Below, piece after piece: positions 49,540-57,666 of a DNA stretch of 64,000 nucleotides (position 1 is the stretch's first letter; each line of letters starts with the position of its first letter). The notes below the pieces were generated by a model. The model was not told the origin of the DNA and ran no database searches. It worked only from the letters and a program-made list of their open reading frames with translations. The stretch is from Nephrocerus scutellatus (Eukaryota; Arthropoda; Insecta; Diptera; Pipunculidae), in the NCBI GenBank assembly GCA_947095585.1, contig OX352761.1, forward strand, positions 67,486,316 to 67,550,315. The letters are read 5' to 3'. Position numbers and translations under genes: made by a program.

Positions 49540-50285
49540 GCTCTTGAACCTCCAATCGCGTGGATAATGTCTAGCGTAAAGCGTGAGCGTGAAGGCAAAG
49601 ACTTCGCTCTTGAACCTCCAATCTAGCGTAAAGCGTGGATAATGTCTAGCGTAAAGCGTGGGCGTGAAGGCAAGGACTTCGCTCTTGAACCTCCAATCTA
49701 GCGTAAAGCGTGGATAATGTCTAGCGTAAAGCGTGGGCGTGAAGGCAAGGACTTCGCTCTTGAACCTCCAATCTAGCGTAAAGCGTGGATAATGTCTAGC
49801 GTAAAGCGTGGGCGTGAAGGCAAGGACTTCGCTCTTGAACCTCCAATCTAGCGTAAAGCGTGGGTAATGTCTAGCGTAAAGCGTGGGCGTGAAGGCAAGG
49901 ACTTCGCTCTTGAACCTCCAATCTAGCGTAAAGCGTGGGTAATGTCTAGCGTAAAGCGTGGGCGTGAAGGCAAGGACTTCGCTCTTGAACCTCCAATCTA
50001 GCGTAAAGCGTGGATACTGTCTAGCGTAAAGCGTGGGCGTGAAGGCAAGGACTTCGCTCTTGAACCTCCAATCTAGCGTAAAGCGTGGGTAATGTCTAGC
50101 GTAAAGCGTGGGCGTGAAGGCAAGGACTTCGCTCTTGAACCTCCAATCTAGCGTAAAGCGTGGATACTGTCTAGCGTAAAGCGTGGGCGTGAAGGCAAGG
50201 ACTTCGCTCTTGAACCTCCAATCGTTAGGATAACTACTGGCGTAAAGTGTAAAGTGAAGGCAAGGACTTCGCTCTTGAACCATTC
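49540..50285. repeat. 75-bp minisatellite of the gypsy-A 3' LTR leader
   Basis: The unit contains ctagcgtaaagcgtgg(a/g)ta(a/c)tgtctagcgtaaagcgtgggcgtgaaggcaaggacttcgctcttgaacctccaat. Cttgaacctcc recurs at 75-bp steps through eight to nine copies after a first 66-bp step. Inside each unit the ctagcgtaaagcgtgg block is itself doubled. Because 75 is a multiple of three, the minus strand stays open for 275 codons as a 25-residue repeat. Confidence 0.9.
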
Positions 50286-50350
50286 ACTCTGACTTGTTGC
50301 CGGGAAGAGGGATTTCTAGGAAAGAAGACCGATTGTTAGGACTGCTGGCC

Positions 50351-50357
50351 TTTTATA
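50351..50357 (-). promoter_or_regulatory. TATA box of the gypsy-A LTR
   Basis: The element strand reads CTATAAAAGGCC. The same box lies at 58749-58755 in the 5' LTR, and TATAAAA-type boxes sit at the equivalent place in gypsy-B (~48757) and gypsy-C (~30779). It lies just upstream of the minisatellite, so transcription would begin about 25-30 bp further and include it. Confidence 0.65.
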
Positions 50358-51444
50358 GTCCTCCATCGAGTGTAGAAATCCCGTTGTTGCAACGATCGTG
50401 AAATCCGCTAACTCGCCTGATGGTGTGCTGTTGTTGTTGTTTCCTTTGATGTGATATGGTTGTTGTTGTTTTGTCCGGCTGGTCAGTATTGCTGCGCTCG
50501 GCGGTCTATTGGTTCGTGATCCCGTTGGTGCAACGATAGGGAAATCCGCTACGTCACATGATCGGTGGGACTTGGTAGTGTTGTTGTTGCCTCTTTGATG
50601 TTTGTTAGTTCCAAGATCCCGTTGATGCAACGATAGGGAAATCCGCTACGTCACATGATCGGTGGGACTTGGTAGTGTTGTTGTTGCCTCTTTGATGTTT
50701 GTTAGTTCCAAGATCCCGTTGATGCAAAATTAGGGAACTCCGCTACATTGCATGATCGGTGTAGTGTTGTTGTTGGTTTGCCTCGAAAATGCGTGCTGTC
50801 GTACATTGTGTGTTGTTTGTTGTTGTTTTTTTCTTTTGGTTGTCTAATGATGCTGCAGACTTCTGATTGTCCGCTATCATATTTTGCATGCTGTTTGTTG
50901 TTGCCTTTTACGTGGGTCTGCGCCGTCTTACACTGCATGCTTTGTTGTTGTTGTTCTCCTTGACTTGTCTGATGCAAAATGTATGCATGTTGTTTGTTGT
51001 TGTTTTGAATATTGGTCGGGTATTCTGTGTCTGTGGTGCTGTATGCCTGCTGTTGTTGTTTTCTACGATGATGCTGTGTGCTTCTGCATGTATTGTGAGT
51101 CACGAGCGGGGTATCCCTAGGCTGTGTGGTCTGGTGCTGTATGTGTGTCGTCATTCTCTCACTCAGCTGCTTGATGATGGCGTGCATTGGTTGTGCGTGG
51201 TGAATTTACGCGTTGTGAAATATAGAGAACCTGTGTATCATAAGCCGAGAGTAATTTCGGCGAGTAATTTACCACTTAAAAGAGTGGGAAACATGTTGCT
51301 AGGTTTAAGAACATTATGGTAAACGTTTCTTTGTAATGTGTATGCAAGTTTTTTTTATTAAATTCAAAAGAAAGTGTTGTTTACAAAAAGATGGTTGCGT
51401 ACCAAAAATAATGTGTGGAAAAAATTGTGTGGCAAATTTTCCCT

Positions 51445-52815
51445 TCACACCTCCCCCTTACTTCGACGGATGCTGATCTTTCCCTTCCTGGTGACTAGCA
51501 CTCCAAGTCGGGTCTTGTCCTGCACATGGAAGAAGTGTATCCTTCGTAGTTCTCCCGCTTGTACTCTCGCCTTTGCCGTATCTATCTTGGCCTGGAGTTC
51601 ATGGGATACGGTTTCGCTTATGGTCTCTTCTTTGTGCACTATGTCACTCCCTGTGAGTGACAGGACATCTTCCTGTCGTCGGGTCGTCGCGGTTTTTGGT
51701 GGGTTGTTCCTGTCTGGTCCGGGTTCGAGGAGGCCTGTCGGCGGGGTGAAACTTCTTTCCCTCGGTTTGTTGTTGTGGCTGCCACTGCTACTGCTACTGC
51801 TACTACGGTTGCTGCTGTTGCTCCCACTACTGCTGCTGCTGCGGGTACTGTTGCTACTACTGTCACTGCTGCTGCTACTGCTATCGTGTCTGCTGCGGCT
51901 GCGGTAGCGGTGGCGAGTGCGGCGCGGAGTTTTTGGCCTGCTGCGGTTGACTCTTTCTCGGATGTTACAGTCTATGTCGTCATCGCCTAATCCGAGATCT
52001 GGAAACTTAATTGCTGGGTCGGCGCTTCTTTGGATGAGGTTGGCAAGCATTCCCCGTTTCTGTCCGGCGCTGTCCGGCGACATCCTCTGGCCTGGCGAGT
52101 CGGGTCCTGACAGTCCCCAGGTGAGGACTTTCTCCGCTGCTTCCAGTAAAAATGCGCCACAATCCACCCCATTTCGCTGTTGTGGCATCTCCATGTGTCG
52201 GCCTGGGTATGAGTCCTGGAACTCTGCCCACGTCCAGTGATGTCCCTTCGATAGGTGCTGTTGCACGACGTAGCCGCGAATTATCTCAATGGCCTCGTTC
52301 CTCGGTGTTTTGGCCCACGAATCGTACACATCAATGGTGGCACGGTGAGGTCTCCCCGGGTTGGTAACCACCACGAGGTACCAATGGTTGCCGTCGCAAA
52401 TGGGCACTAAAACCAGGTCTTTCCTGATGAGGTCCTTGTGCCGGTCCCACCTGCTCACTAGTGCGTGTCGCCTAATGGCCGTTGACTCGGGGCTCTCCTG
52501 CTGATCTGGCTGGTACTGCTGCATCCGTGAGAAGAGGAATGTGCTGCAGATCCTGATTCTCTCCCGGTGGCTTTCCTCCATCCTTCTCTCTAACCACCTG
52601 AGTCCGACTCCCACCAGAACGTCGTTGAAGTATACCCCTTTCTTTAGTCGGCAGTAGTCGGCCATTCGCACATCGATGCCACCTGGCCCTGGAGGAAAAC
52701 TTCCGATCACCTGGTTTAACTCGGCGTCTCCGGATGCGTGAATCGTGTTTGTGGCTTCCATGCAGATGCGTTGTATGGCTTCGTTGTCTATCTTGGGTGT
52801 CCTCTGGGTATTCAT
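51445..52815 (-). CDS. gypsy-A ORF3: C48/Ulp1-like cysteine protease with Ser/Arg-rich tail
   Basis: 456 residues at the position usually held by an envelope gene. Residues ~47-235 match the Ulp1/SENP fold in order: DYCRLKKGVYFNDVLVGVGL (like the LND substrate-entry motif), ICSTFLFSRM, DLVLVPICDGNHWYLVVV with His144, IDVYDSW with Asp165, and PQQRNGVDCGAFLLEAAEKV with Gln213 and Cys219. That is a complete His-Asp-Gln-Cys catalytic set. Residues ~285-350 are Arg/Ser-rich, followed by a Lys/Glu-rich end. No signal peptide or membrane helix, so it is not an envelope; the product is likely nuclear or cytoplasmic. The stop (TGA) is completed by the first LTR bases. Ulp1 proteases process SUMO or ubiquitin-like proteins; the actual substrate here is unknown. 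Confidence 0.85.
   Translation of the reverse strand: MNTQRTPKIDNEAIQRICMEATNTIHASGDAELNQVIGSFPPGPGGIDVRMADYCRLKKGVYFNDVLVGVGLRWLERRMEESHRERIRICSTFLFSRMQQYQPDQQESPESTAIRRHALVSRWDRHKDLIRKDLVLVPICDGNHWYLVVVTNPGRPHRATIDVYDSWAKTPRNEAIEIIRGYVVQQHLSKGHHWTWAEFQDSYPGRHMEMPQQRNGVDCGAFLLEAAEKVLTWGLSGPDSPGQRMSPDSAGQKRGMLANLIQRSADPAIKFPDLGLGDDDIDCNIRERVNRSRPKTPRRTRHRYRSRSRHDSSSSSSDSSSNSTRSSSSSGSNSSNRSSSSSSSGSHNNKPRERSFTPPTGLLEPGPDRNNPPKTATTRRQEDVLSLTGSDIVHKEETISETVSHELQAKIDTAKARVQAGELRRIHFFHVQDKTRLGVLVTRKGKISIRRSKGEV
51450..51463 (-). promoter_or_regulatory. gypsy-A polypurine tract
   Basis: The element strand reads aagtaagggggagg immediately before the LTR start TGTGAAGGG, giving the plus-strand primer of reverse transcription. 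It overlaps the last codons of ORF3. Confidence 0.8.
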
Positions 52816-53105
52816 CTTGTAAAAATTTTGTTGGTTTTGGTTTTGTTTACGATGTCTGGATACACTGAGTAATCACTTGAGACTAATTTTTACTTGTTGT
52901 GTGTACTTGAAACGAAAACAAGTTGCGGGACCTGTACTCCGTTATTTTCTTCTTCTGGTGTAGTTTACTTCGTTGTTTCAGCATTGGGGTGTCGTGGTGT
53001 TACTTTGGATGTGTTGTCTTTTCTTTCTTTTCCCAAGTTGATATCATAGTTTCTGTAATTTAACTCTTTTGGTTACAGATGGGATCGTCAAATGCCGTTT
53101 CAGTG
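52816..53105 (-). other. gypsy-A pol-ORF3 spacer
   Basis: 290 bp without a frame, A-rich on the element strand. The sequence before the ORF3 Met (aaatttttacaag) could act as a 3' splice site for a subgenomic ORF3 message, but this is a guess. Confidence 0.4.
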
Positions 53106-54887
53106 TCAGTGTGTTGCTGACGTATTGCTCTGGATTTCGATGATGATGCTATTGATCGCTGTCGCATTTTCGTCATGCCCCTGACTTCTCTCTCCCGCTT
53201 GTGTTCTTTTGTGTGGTCGTCTTGAGGTTTGTTGCCGATTGTTTTGTCTTGTGGTTTTTAATGGAACGATGTTCTGTTCATGGTTCCCCGTCCCAGACCG
53301 CCAGTTGCGCGGGTGATTATACCATTCGTGCTGATGTTTGCTGCCGTGTTGTATCACTATGGGCTCGTTAGAGTGTTGGGTGTGGGGTGTCACTGTTATT
53401 GCGATGCGGTTTGTCTTCTCTGGTTCGGGTGGGGAGTTTCCGTGGAAGTCTTTCAACTCATTGACGTGGGCTGTGCGCTCCTTGTTTTGCCCATGTTTCC
53501 TTAGCCTTACTATGACAGGTGAGACGAAGCTCATCACTAAGTATGGCCCGTCGTATCGTAGTGCTAGTTTACTAGCGAACCCTTCCACTGCCTTTGATAG
53601 GTGGTGCTGTTTGACCAGCACCAGATTTCCGATCTCGGGCTTCCCAGGACGTCGTCTGAGGTTGTAGTGGCGGGCTTGATCCTTCGCAGCTCGTTCTAAG
53701 TTTCGTCGCACGATCTCGAAGATCTCGTTCATCTGGGTCTTTCGGTCCTCTGGTTTTTTACCTAGTGTGCCCGTCCCAGGAGTGATCTCGTCGTACAGCG
53801 TGTTCGGGAGGCGGGGTTCTCGGCCCTGCGTCAGGAATGCCGGGCTGTATCCCGTTGAGTCCTGTACGCTTGAATTTATTGCTAGCATAACTTCGGGCAG
53901 CTTCTCGTCCCAAGTGCGTTGTTGCGTTCCCGCTAGTTGTGCAATTATTGTTTTAGCGGTGCGGTTGACCCTTTCAGTGGGATTTTCTTGGGGGGTATAT
54001 GGCGCTGTAAATTGCTGGCGTATGCCCATGGTCTCCAAGAATCGACGAAATGCCCTGCTACTGAATTGCGCCCCGTTGTCTGTTATCAGGATCTTGGGTA
54101 CGCCGTATCGGGCCAGTATACGTTCGCGAAAAGCCCGTTGGACTCCTTCGGTCGTTGCCCTTCGCATTGGAATCAGTTCGACCCATTTCGAAAACCGATC
54201 AAAGAAAACCAGTAACATGGTATTTCCGTGTTTCGACCTAGGGAGTGGCCCAACGAAGTCACTACACAATGTGGCCCATGGTTCGTCGGCCACCTGGGTA
54301 AGCATTTTACCTGCTGCTTGCTGTTGGCTGGGTTTGTAGCACTGGCAGCTTTCACATTTCTTTACATACTGACGAATGTCACGAAACATACCCGGCCAAT
54401 AGTAGCGACCGCATATTCTCGCCGTGGTCTTCCGGATCCCCAGGTGCCCTGCTGATGCGCTGTCATGGTTTTCCTGCAGTACCCGACTTCGAAGGTTACT
54501 CGGCACACACAGTTTCCACGGTGTTGAGTCCTCGTCTCCGGCTCGATGCCCTATGTGTCGATACAGCTGCTGGCCTTCGATCACGTAGTCGGGGAATTTG
54601 GCTGGGTTCTCTGTGACCTGCTGGACCTTCTTTCGCAGCCAGTGGCACTTCTGTTGCTCTACGTGTTCCTCGGAGGTTGCCATCAGTGTTTCTTGCGGCT
54701 GTCTTGATAGAGCGTCTGCAACGACGTTGAGTTTGCCCCGCCTGTACTGTATGTCGTATGTATACTGCTGTAGTTCTAGCGCCCACCGTGCGATCCGGCC
54801 GGACGTGCTGGATATCGAGTTTAGCCATTTGAGCGAGAGGTGGTCTGTTATTACTGTAAACCTATACCCTTCGATGTATGCCCGCAT
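53106..54887 (-). CDS. gypsy-A pol: RNase H end and integrase
   Basis: A 593-residue frame that continues the RT frame after one frameshift at ~54915, where a base seems lost within NYSPTEKECLAIVW. RNase H motifs are TVITDHLSLKWL and VADALSR. The integrase has the zinc domain (HLGIRKTTARICGRYYWPG, CESCQCYK) and the DDE core: Asp210 in SDFVGPL, Asp270 in TDNGAQF and Glu305 in NPTERVNR, with the D-35-E spacing of Ty3/Gypsy. A GPY/F-type module (RYDGPYLVMSF) follows. The C-terminal ~100 residues are polar and unassigned. The start codon shown is internal to the real polyprotein. Confidence 0.9.
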   Translation of the reverse strand: MRAYIEGYRFTVITDHLSLKWLNSISSTSGRIARWALELQQYTYDIQYRRGKLNVVADALSRQPQETLMATSEEHVEQQKCHWLRKKVQQVTENPAKFPDYVIEGQQLYRHIGHRAGDEDSTPWKLCVPSNLRSRVLQENHDSASAGHLGIRKTTARICGRYYWPGMFRDIRQYVKKCESCQCYKPSQQQAAGKMLTQVADEPWATLCSDFVGPLPRSKHGNTMLLVFFDRFSKWVELIPMRRATTEGVQRAFRERILARYGVPKILITDNGAQFSSRAFRRFLETMGIRQQFTAPYTPQENPTERVNRTAKTIIAQLAGTQQRTWDEKLPEVMLAINSSVQDSTGYSPAFLTQGREPRLPNTLYDEITPGTGTLGKKPEDRKTQMNEIFEIVRRNLERAAKDQARHYNLRRRPGKPEIGNLVLVKQHHLSKAVEGFASKLALRYDGPYLVMSFVSPVIVRLRKHGQNKERTAHVNELKDFHGNSPPEPEKTNRIAITVTPHTQHSNEPIVIQHGSKHQHEWYNHPRNWRSGTGNHEQNIVPLKTTRQNNRQQTSRRPHKRTQAGERSQGHDENATAINSIIIEIQSNTSATH

Positions 54888-54892
54888 CTTCC

Positions 54893-56608
54893 TTATTCCC
54901 CATACGATGGCCAGGCATTCCTTTTCGTCGGCGAGTAGTTCTTCTCTGCGGGGTTTAGGTGTCGACTGGCATACGCTATGACCCGTTCACTGTCGTCTAT
55001 CTCCTGGGTGAGGACTGCTCCTAAACCATAATCGCTGGCATCCGTCTGGAGTGTGAACTTCTTAGAGAAATCGGGGCAGGCCAGGATTGGGGCCTCGGTA
55101 AGTTTAACTTTGAGTGCTTCGAATGCTTGCTGCTGCTCTTCTCCCCACTTCCAGTGCTTGCCTTTCTTGAGGAGGCTCGTCATCGGTCGCACGGTCTCGG
55201 CGAAATCTGGAACAAATCGGCGGTACCATGAAGCGATGCCCAGGTACCGGCGTACCTCTCGTACATTACTCGGGGGTTGGAGCTCTTTGATGGCCGCTAT
55301 TTTGTCGGGGTCAGTGTGTATGCCTTTGTTACTGACCACGTGTCCCAAGTACCGTATTTCCGTTTTGCAGAACTCACATTTTTCCGGGTTAATTTTTAGG
55401 TTAGCCATCTGCAATCGCCTGAACACCTTGCGCAGATTTCCCATGTGTTCGTCAAACGTTCTCCCGATGACGACTATGTCGTCAAGATATGCAAACGCAT
55501 GGGGCTCCATCTCTGGTCCGATGACTCGATCGAGCGCTCGCTGGAAGGTCGCAGGGGCCGAATGTAGCCCAAACGGCATCACGCGCCATTGGAACAAGCC
55601 ACGGCCGGGTACCGTGAAGGCGGTGTACTGCTTACTCTTCTCCTCCATGGGGATTTGCCAATATCCATTTCTCAGGTCCAGACTACTGATGAATTTGGCA
55701 CCGCGAAGCTTTTCTAGAATGTGTTGGATTCGTGGCAGGGGGTATGCGTCGGGCACTGATCGTGCATTCAGTTCTCGATAGTCGATACATAGTCTCCATT
55801 TGCCCGTCTTCTTTCGCACGAGAACTATGGGCGCGCTGTGGGGGCTATGTGAAGGCTCGATACATCCTTTTTCCAACAACTCGTCGATCTCTGTATTTAT
55901 TATTTCCTGCATGGCTGGATTACGGGGGAAGTAGCGCTGCTTTATTGGGCGTTCGTCGTGCATGATGATTCTGTGTTCCGTGATGTTGGAAACGGCGGGT
56001 AGTTGATCAAATTTCTTGAATTCTTGTTGCAGAAACGCTGAAAGCTGTTCCTGTTCTGTCCGTGGTGTTTCTTGCGTGGTGGTGCATTGTCGGATGTGTT
56101 CTGCGGGCGTTGTTCTGTGCTGTAATTTTATGGTCTGGCCACCGCAGCTTAGACGGGCCTCCACCCGTGACAAAAAGTCCAGACCTAAGATTACTTCATC
56201 CATTGCATCTGGGAGAATCAAGAATGGAAACTGTATCTCCCTATTACCTATCTCGACATCTAACTGTAGGGCCTCTCGGATCAACTTGGATGTCCCTTCG
56301 GCCATCCGTACGGTCACATCCATGGGTAGACTCTTTGTTGTCCCCCTTTTGTCTTCTGCAAAACGTTCGCTCACAAAACTCCTAGTAGCCCCTGTGTCAA
56401 TCGTAGCTTTTACCGGCGTCCCTCCTAGGGTGATGGTGGCGAGGATCCGGTTGGAATCGTAGGCAAGGAAGTTTACTGGGCCCGGGGTGTCGGTCTTGGG
56501 GTTTCCGTCGCACCACGGTTTCGGCGGTCCCCTTGCTCGTTTCCTGGTCGTTCGACGCGTTTCCGGCAGCATTCCACGGTCCGAACATTTCGAAGGCCGC
56601 AGTCCCAA
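54893..56608 (-). CDS. gypsy-A pol: protease and reverse transcriptase
   Basis: A 571-residue frame overlapping gag by ~135 bp in another frame, so pol is likely made by frameshifting. The protease has TIDTGATRSFV (DTG at 56390-56398) and VILGLDFL. The RT shows KWRLCIDYRELN, FISSLDLRNGYWQI (first Asp), RVMPFGLHSAPATFQ and an intact YLDD box (55478-55489). The connection/RNase H start follows with FTLQTDASDYGLGAVL. The frame ends at 54893 only because of a single-base lesion; the same protein continues in the 54887 frame. Apart from this, all catalytic residues are present. Confidence 0.9.
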   Translation of the reverse strand: MGLRPSKCSDRGMLPETRRTTRKRARGPPKPWCDGNPKTDTPGPVNFLAYDSNRILATITLGGTPVKATIDTGATRSFVSERFAEDKRGTTKSLPMDVTVRMAEGTSKLIREALQLDVEIGNREIQFPFLILPDAMDEVILGLDFLSRVEARLSCGGQTIKLQHRTTPAEHIRQCTTTQETPRTEQEQLSAFLQQEFKKFDQLPAVSNITEHRIIMHDERPIKQRYFPRNPAMQEIINTEIDELLEKGCIEPSHSPHSAPIVLVRKKTGKWRLCIDYRELNARSVPDAYPLPRIQHILEKLRGAKFISSLDLRNGYWQIPMEEKSKQYTAFTVPGRGLFQWRVMPFGLHSAPATFQRALDRVIGPEMEPHAFAYLDDIVVIGRTFDEHMGNLRKVFRRLQMANLKINPEKCEFCKTEIRYLGHVVSNKGIHTDPDKIAAIKELQPPSNVREVRRYLGIASWYRRFVPDFAETVRPMTSLLKKGKHWKWGEEQQQAFEALKVKLTEAPILACPDFSKKFTLQTDASDYGLGAVLTQEIDDSERVIAYASRHLNPAEKNYSPTKRNAWPSYGE

Positions 56609-57582
56609 CAGAAGATGGTTTGGGGGTTACGACAGTCCCGCCTCATGTGTCCGTCCTGGCCACATCGCAGGCAAGCCGTCCTTACGTTTATTCGCGCTTC
56701 CATATTTTGTGCTACCATGAAATTCCTTTCGGGTTGTCTGGGTCGGGGCGAGGGTTTGATAGGTTCTGCTGCACCAGCGATGCCTTCGAAATCTTCTGCC
56801 AGACTGATGAGTTCGTGGAGGTCTCTAAAATCCTTCCTCCGGATATAGTACTGGTACTCTTGGCGACAGTTTCGGAAGATCCTTTCGACCTGTTGTGTAC
56901 CGGTGTAGTTTGCGTGCCTCATGAGGTTCTGCATTATGATTACGAAATCCTTGAAGCGCTCCTTTGGCTTTTGCTGGCGTTGACGAATTTCGTCTTCTAG
57001 ATGTTCCCAGTACCTGGAGGGCAGGAAGAACTGTAGAAAATCTGTCGTGAAGGCGTTCCAGGTCTCCCATTTTCGGTTGTTGTTTCGGAACCATAATAAC
57101 GCGCGGTCACGGAGTAGTTCCGGCATGGTTCTGGGTAGAAGGTCCCTGTTTAAACAGTAGGCATCCGCAAGTTCTTCTAGCCTTTCGATGAATAGGAGAG
57201 GCTCCTTACCACCATCGTACTTCACCGACCACTTCCTCACCTGGTCCATTATTTGAGCGTACGACGTAACTGTCGTGTCCGTTCTGCTTCGCGTTGGAAC
57301 CATTTCCGGTGGTGCCGGAGAGATTGCCCTGATGGTTGCCTTTGGGTCGTCGCCTACCGTGGCTTCAGATGGATTCAAGGCTGGTGATGGGCTGCGTCTA
57401 TGCTTCTCCTCGAGCTCACTTAGGCGTATCTCGTCCTCCGACGTAACGTCTCGTCCCGAAACAAAGCTGGAAAACCTTTTCCTTAAATCTTCCACTGCGC
57501 CGTTGCTGTCGATTCGGAACTCGCTCATGTAGCTCTTCAGCTCCTCTTTCGACAGTGTATAAATCCAACTGGTCTTAACCAT
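56473..57582 (-). CDS. gypsy-A Gag
   Basis: 369 residues starting MVKTSWIYTLSKEELKSYM, the first Met after the primer site. The N-terminal ~60 residues resemble a SAP-like helix-loop-helix (LRKRFSSFVSG). Residues ~130-260 are the retrotransposon capsid domain (LLRDRALLWFRNNNRKWETW, FLPSRYWEHLEDEI). A CCHC knuckle is at residues 304-317 (CLRCGQDGHMRRDC), and a second Cys cluster at 325-338 (CWDCGLRNVRTVEC). The same protein, more decayed, is found in gypsy-B and gypsy-C. Open over its full length. Confidence 0.9.
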   Translation of the reverse strand: MVKTSWIYTLSKEELKSYMSEFRIDSNGAVEDLRKRFSSFVSGRDVTSEDEIRLSELEEKHRRSPSPALNPSEATVGDDPKATIRAISPAPPEMVPTRSRTDTTVTSYAQIMDQVRKWSVKYDGGKEPLLFIERLEELADAYCLNRDLLPRTMPELLRDRALLWFRNNNRKWETWNAFTTDFLQFFLPSRYWEHLEDEIRQRQQKPKERFKDFVIIMQNLMRHANYTGTQQVERIFRNCRQEYQYYIRRKDFRDLHELISLAEDFEGIAGAAEPIKPSPRPRQPERNFMVAQNMEARINVRTACLRCGQDGHMRRDCRNPQTIFCWDCGLRNVRTVECCRKRVERPGNEQGDRRNRGATETPRPTPRAQ

Positions 57583-57646
57583 CGTGGTTATCTAATTGTG
57601 TTCTTTCTTTATTGGTATATTTTTTTTTTCTCTATCAAATTCCAGA

Positions 57647-57664
57647 GTCCCTGCTCGGGCGCCA
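57647..57664 (-). promoter_or_regulatory. gypsy-A primer-binding site, tRNA-Lys type
   Basis: The element strand reads TGGCGCCCGAGCAGGGAC, two bases from the LTR. It differs at one base from the well-known tRNA-Lys3 primer complement TGGCGCCCGAACAGGGAC. The same site occurs in gypsy-B at 62362-62379 and 63493-63510. Confidence 0.85.
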
Positions 57665-57666
57665 AT

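Larger units (their letters stand above)
49259..51449 (-). mobile_element. gypsy-A 3' LTR (2191 bp)
   Basis: Plus-strand ends are tgtaacgaggttttccc and ttcccttcaca. On the element strand the U3 is ~1.1 kb, GTT/CAA-rich, with a TATA at 50351-50357. The transcribed part follows with a 75-bp minisatellite (about 49540-50280) and AATAAA at 49372-49377. A 97-bp unit (gatcccgttg..gttagttccaa) is present twice at 50519-50712, once only in the 5' LTR. Open frames through the LTR (for example 50283-49456) are translations of repeats. Confidence 0.9.

Noticed and set aside
49456..50283. 275-codon open frame on the minus strand of the gypsy-A LTR, with a 25-residue repeat
   Set aside because: It is the 75-bp minisatellite translated; it stays open because the unit is a multiple of three. 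No domain is present, and it lies in the LTR leader.
50867..51322. 151-codon plus-strand frame, repeated at 59168-59623
   Set aside because: Both copies lie in the U3 of the gypsy-A LTRs on the strand opposite transcription and are cysteine/leucine-rich from GTT and TGC runs.
51374..51907. 177-codon plus-strand frame rich in leucine
   Set aside because: Antisense shadow of the Ser/Arg-rich tail of ORF3; the leucine run comes from reverse-reading serine codon repeats.
53767..54339. 190-codon plus-strand frame opposite the gypsy-A integrase
   Set aside because: Antisense shadow of a strongly supported integrase frame.
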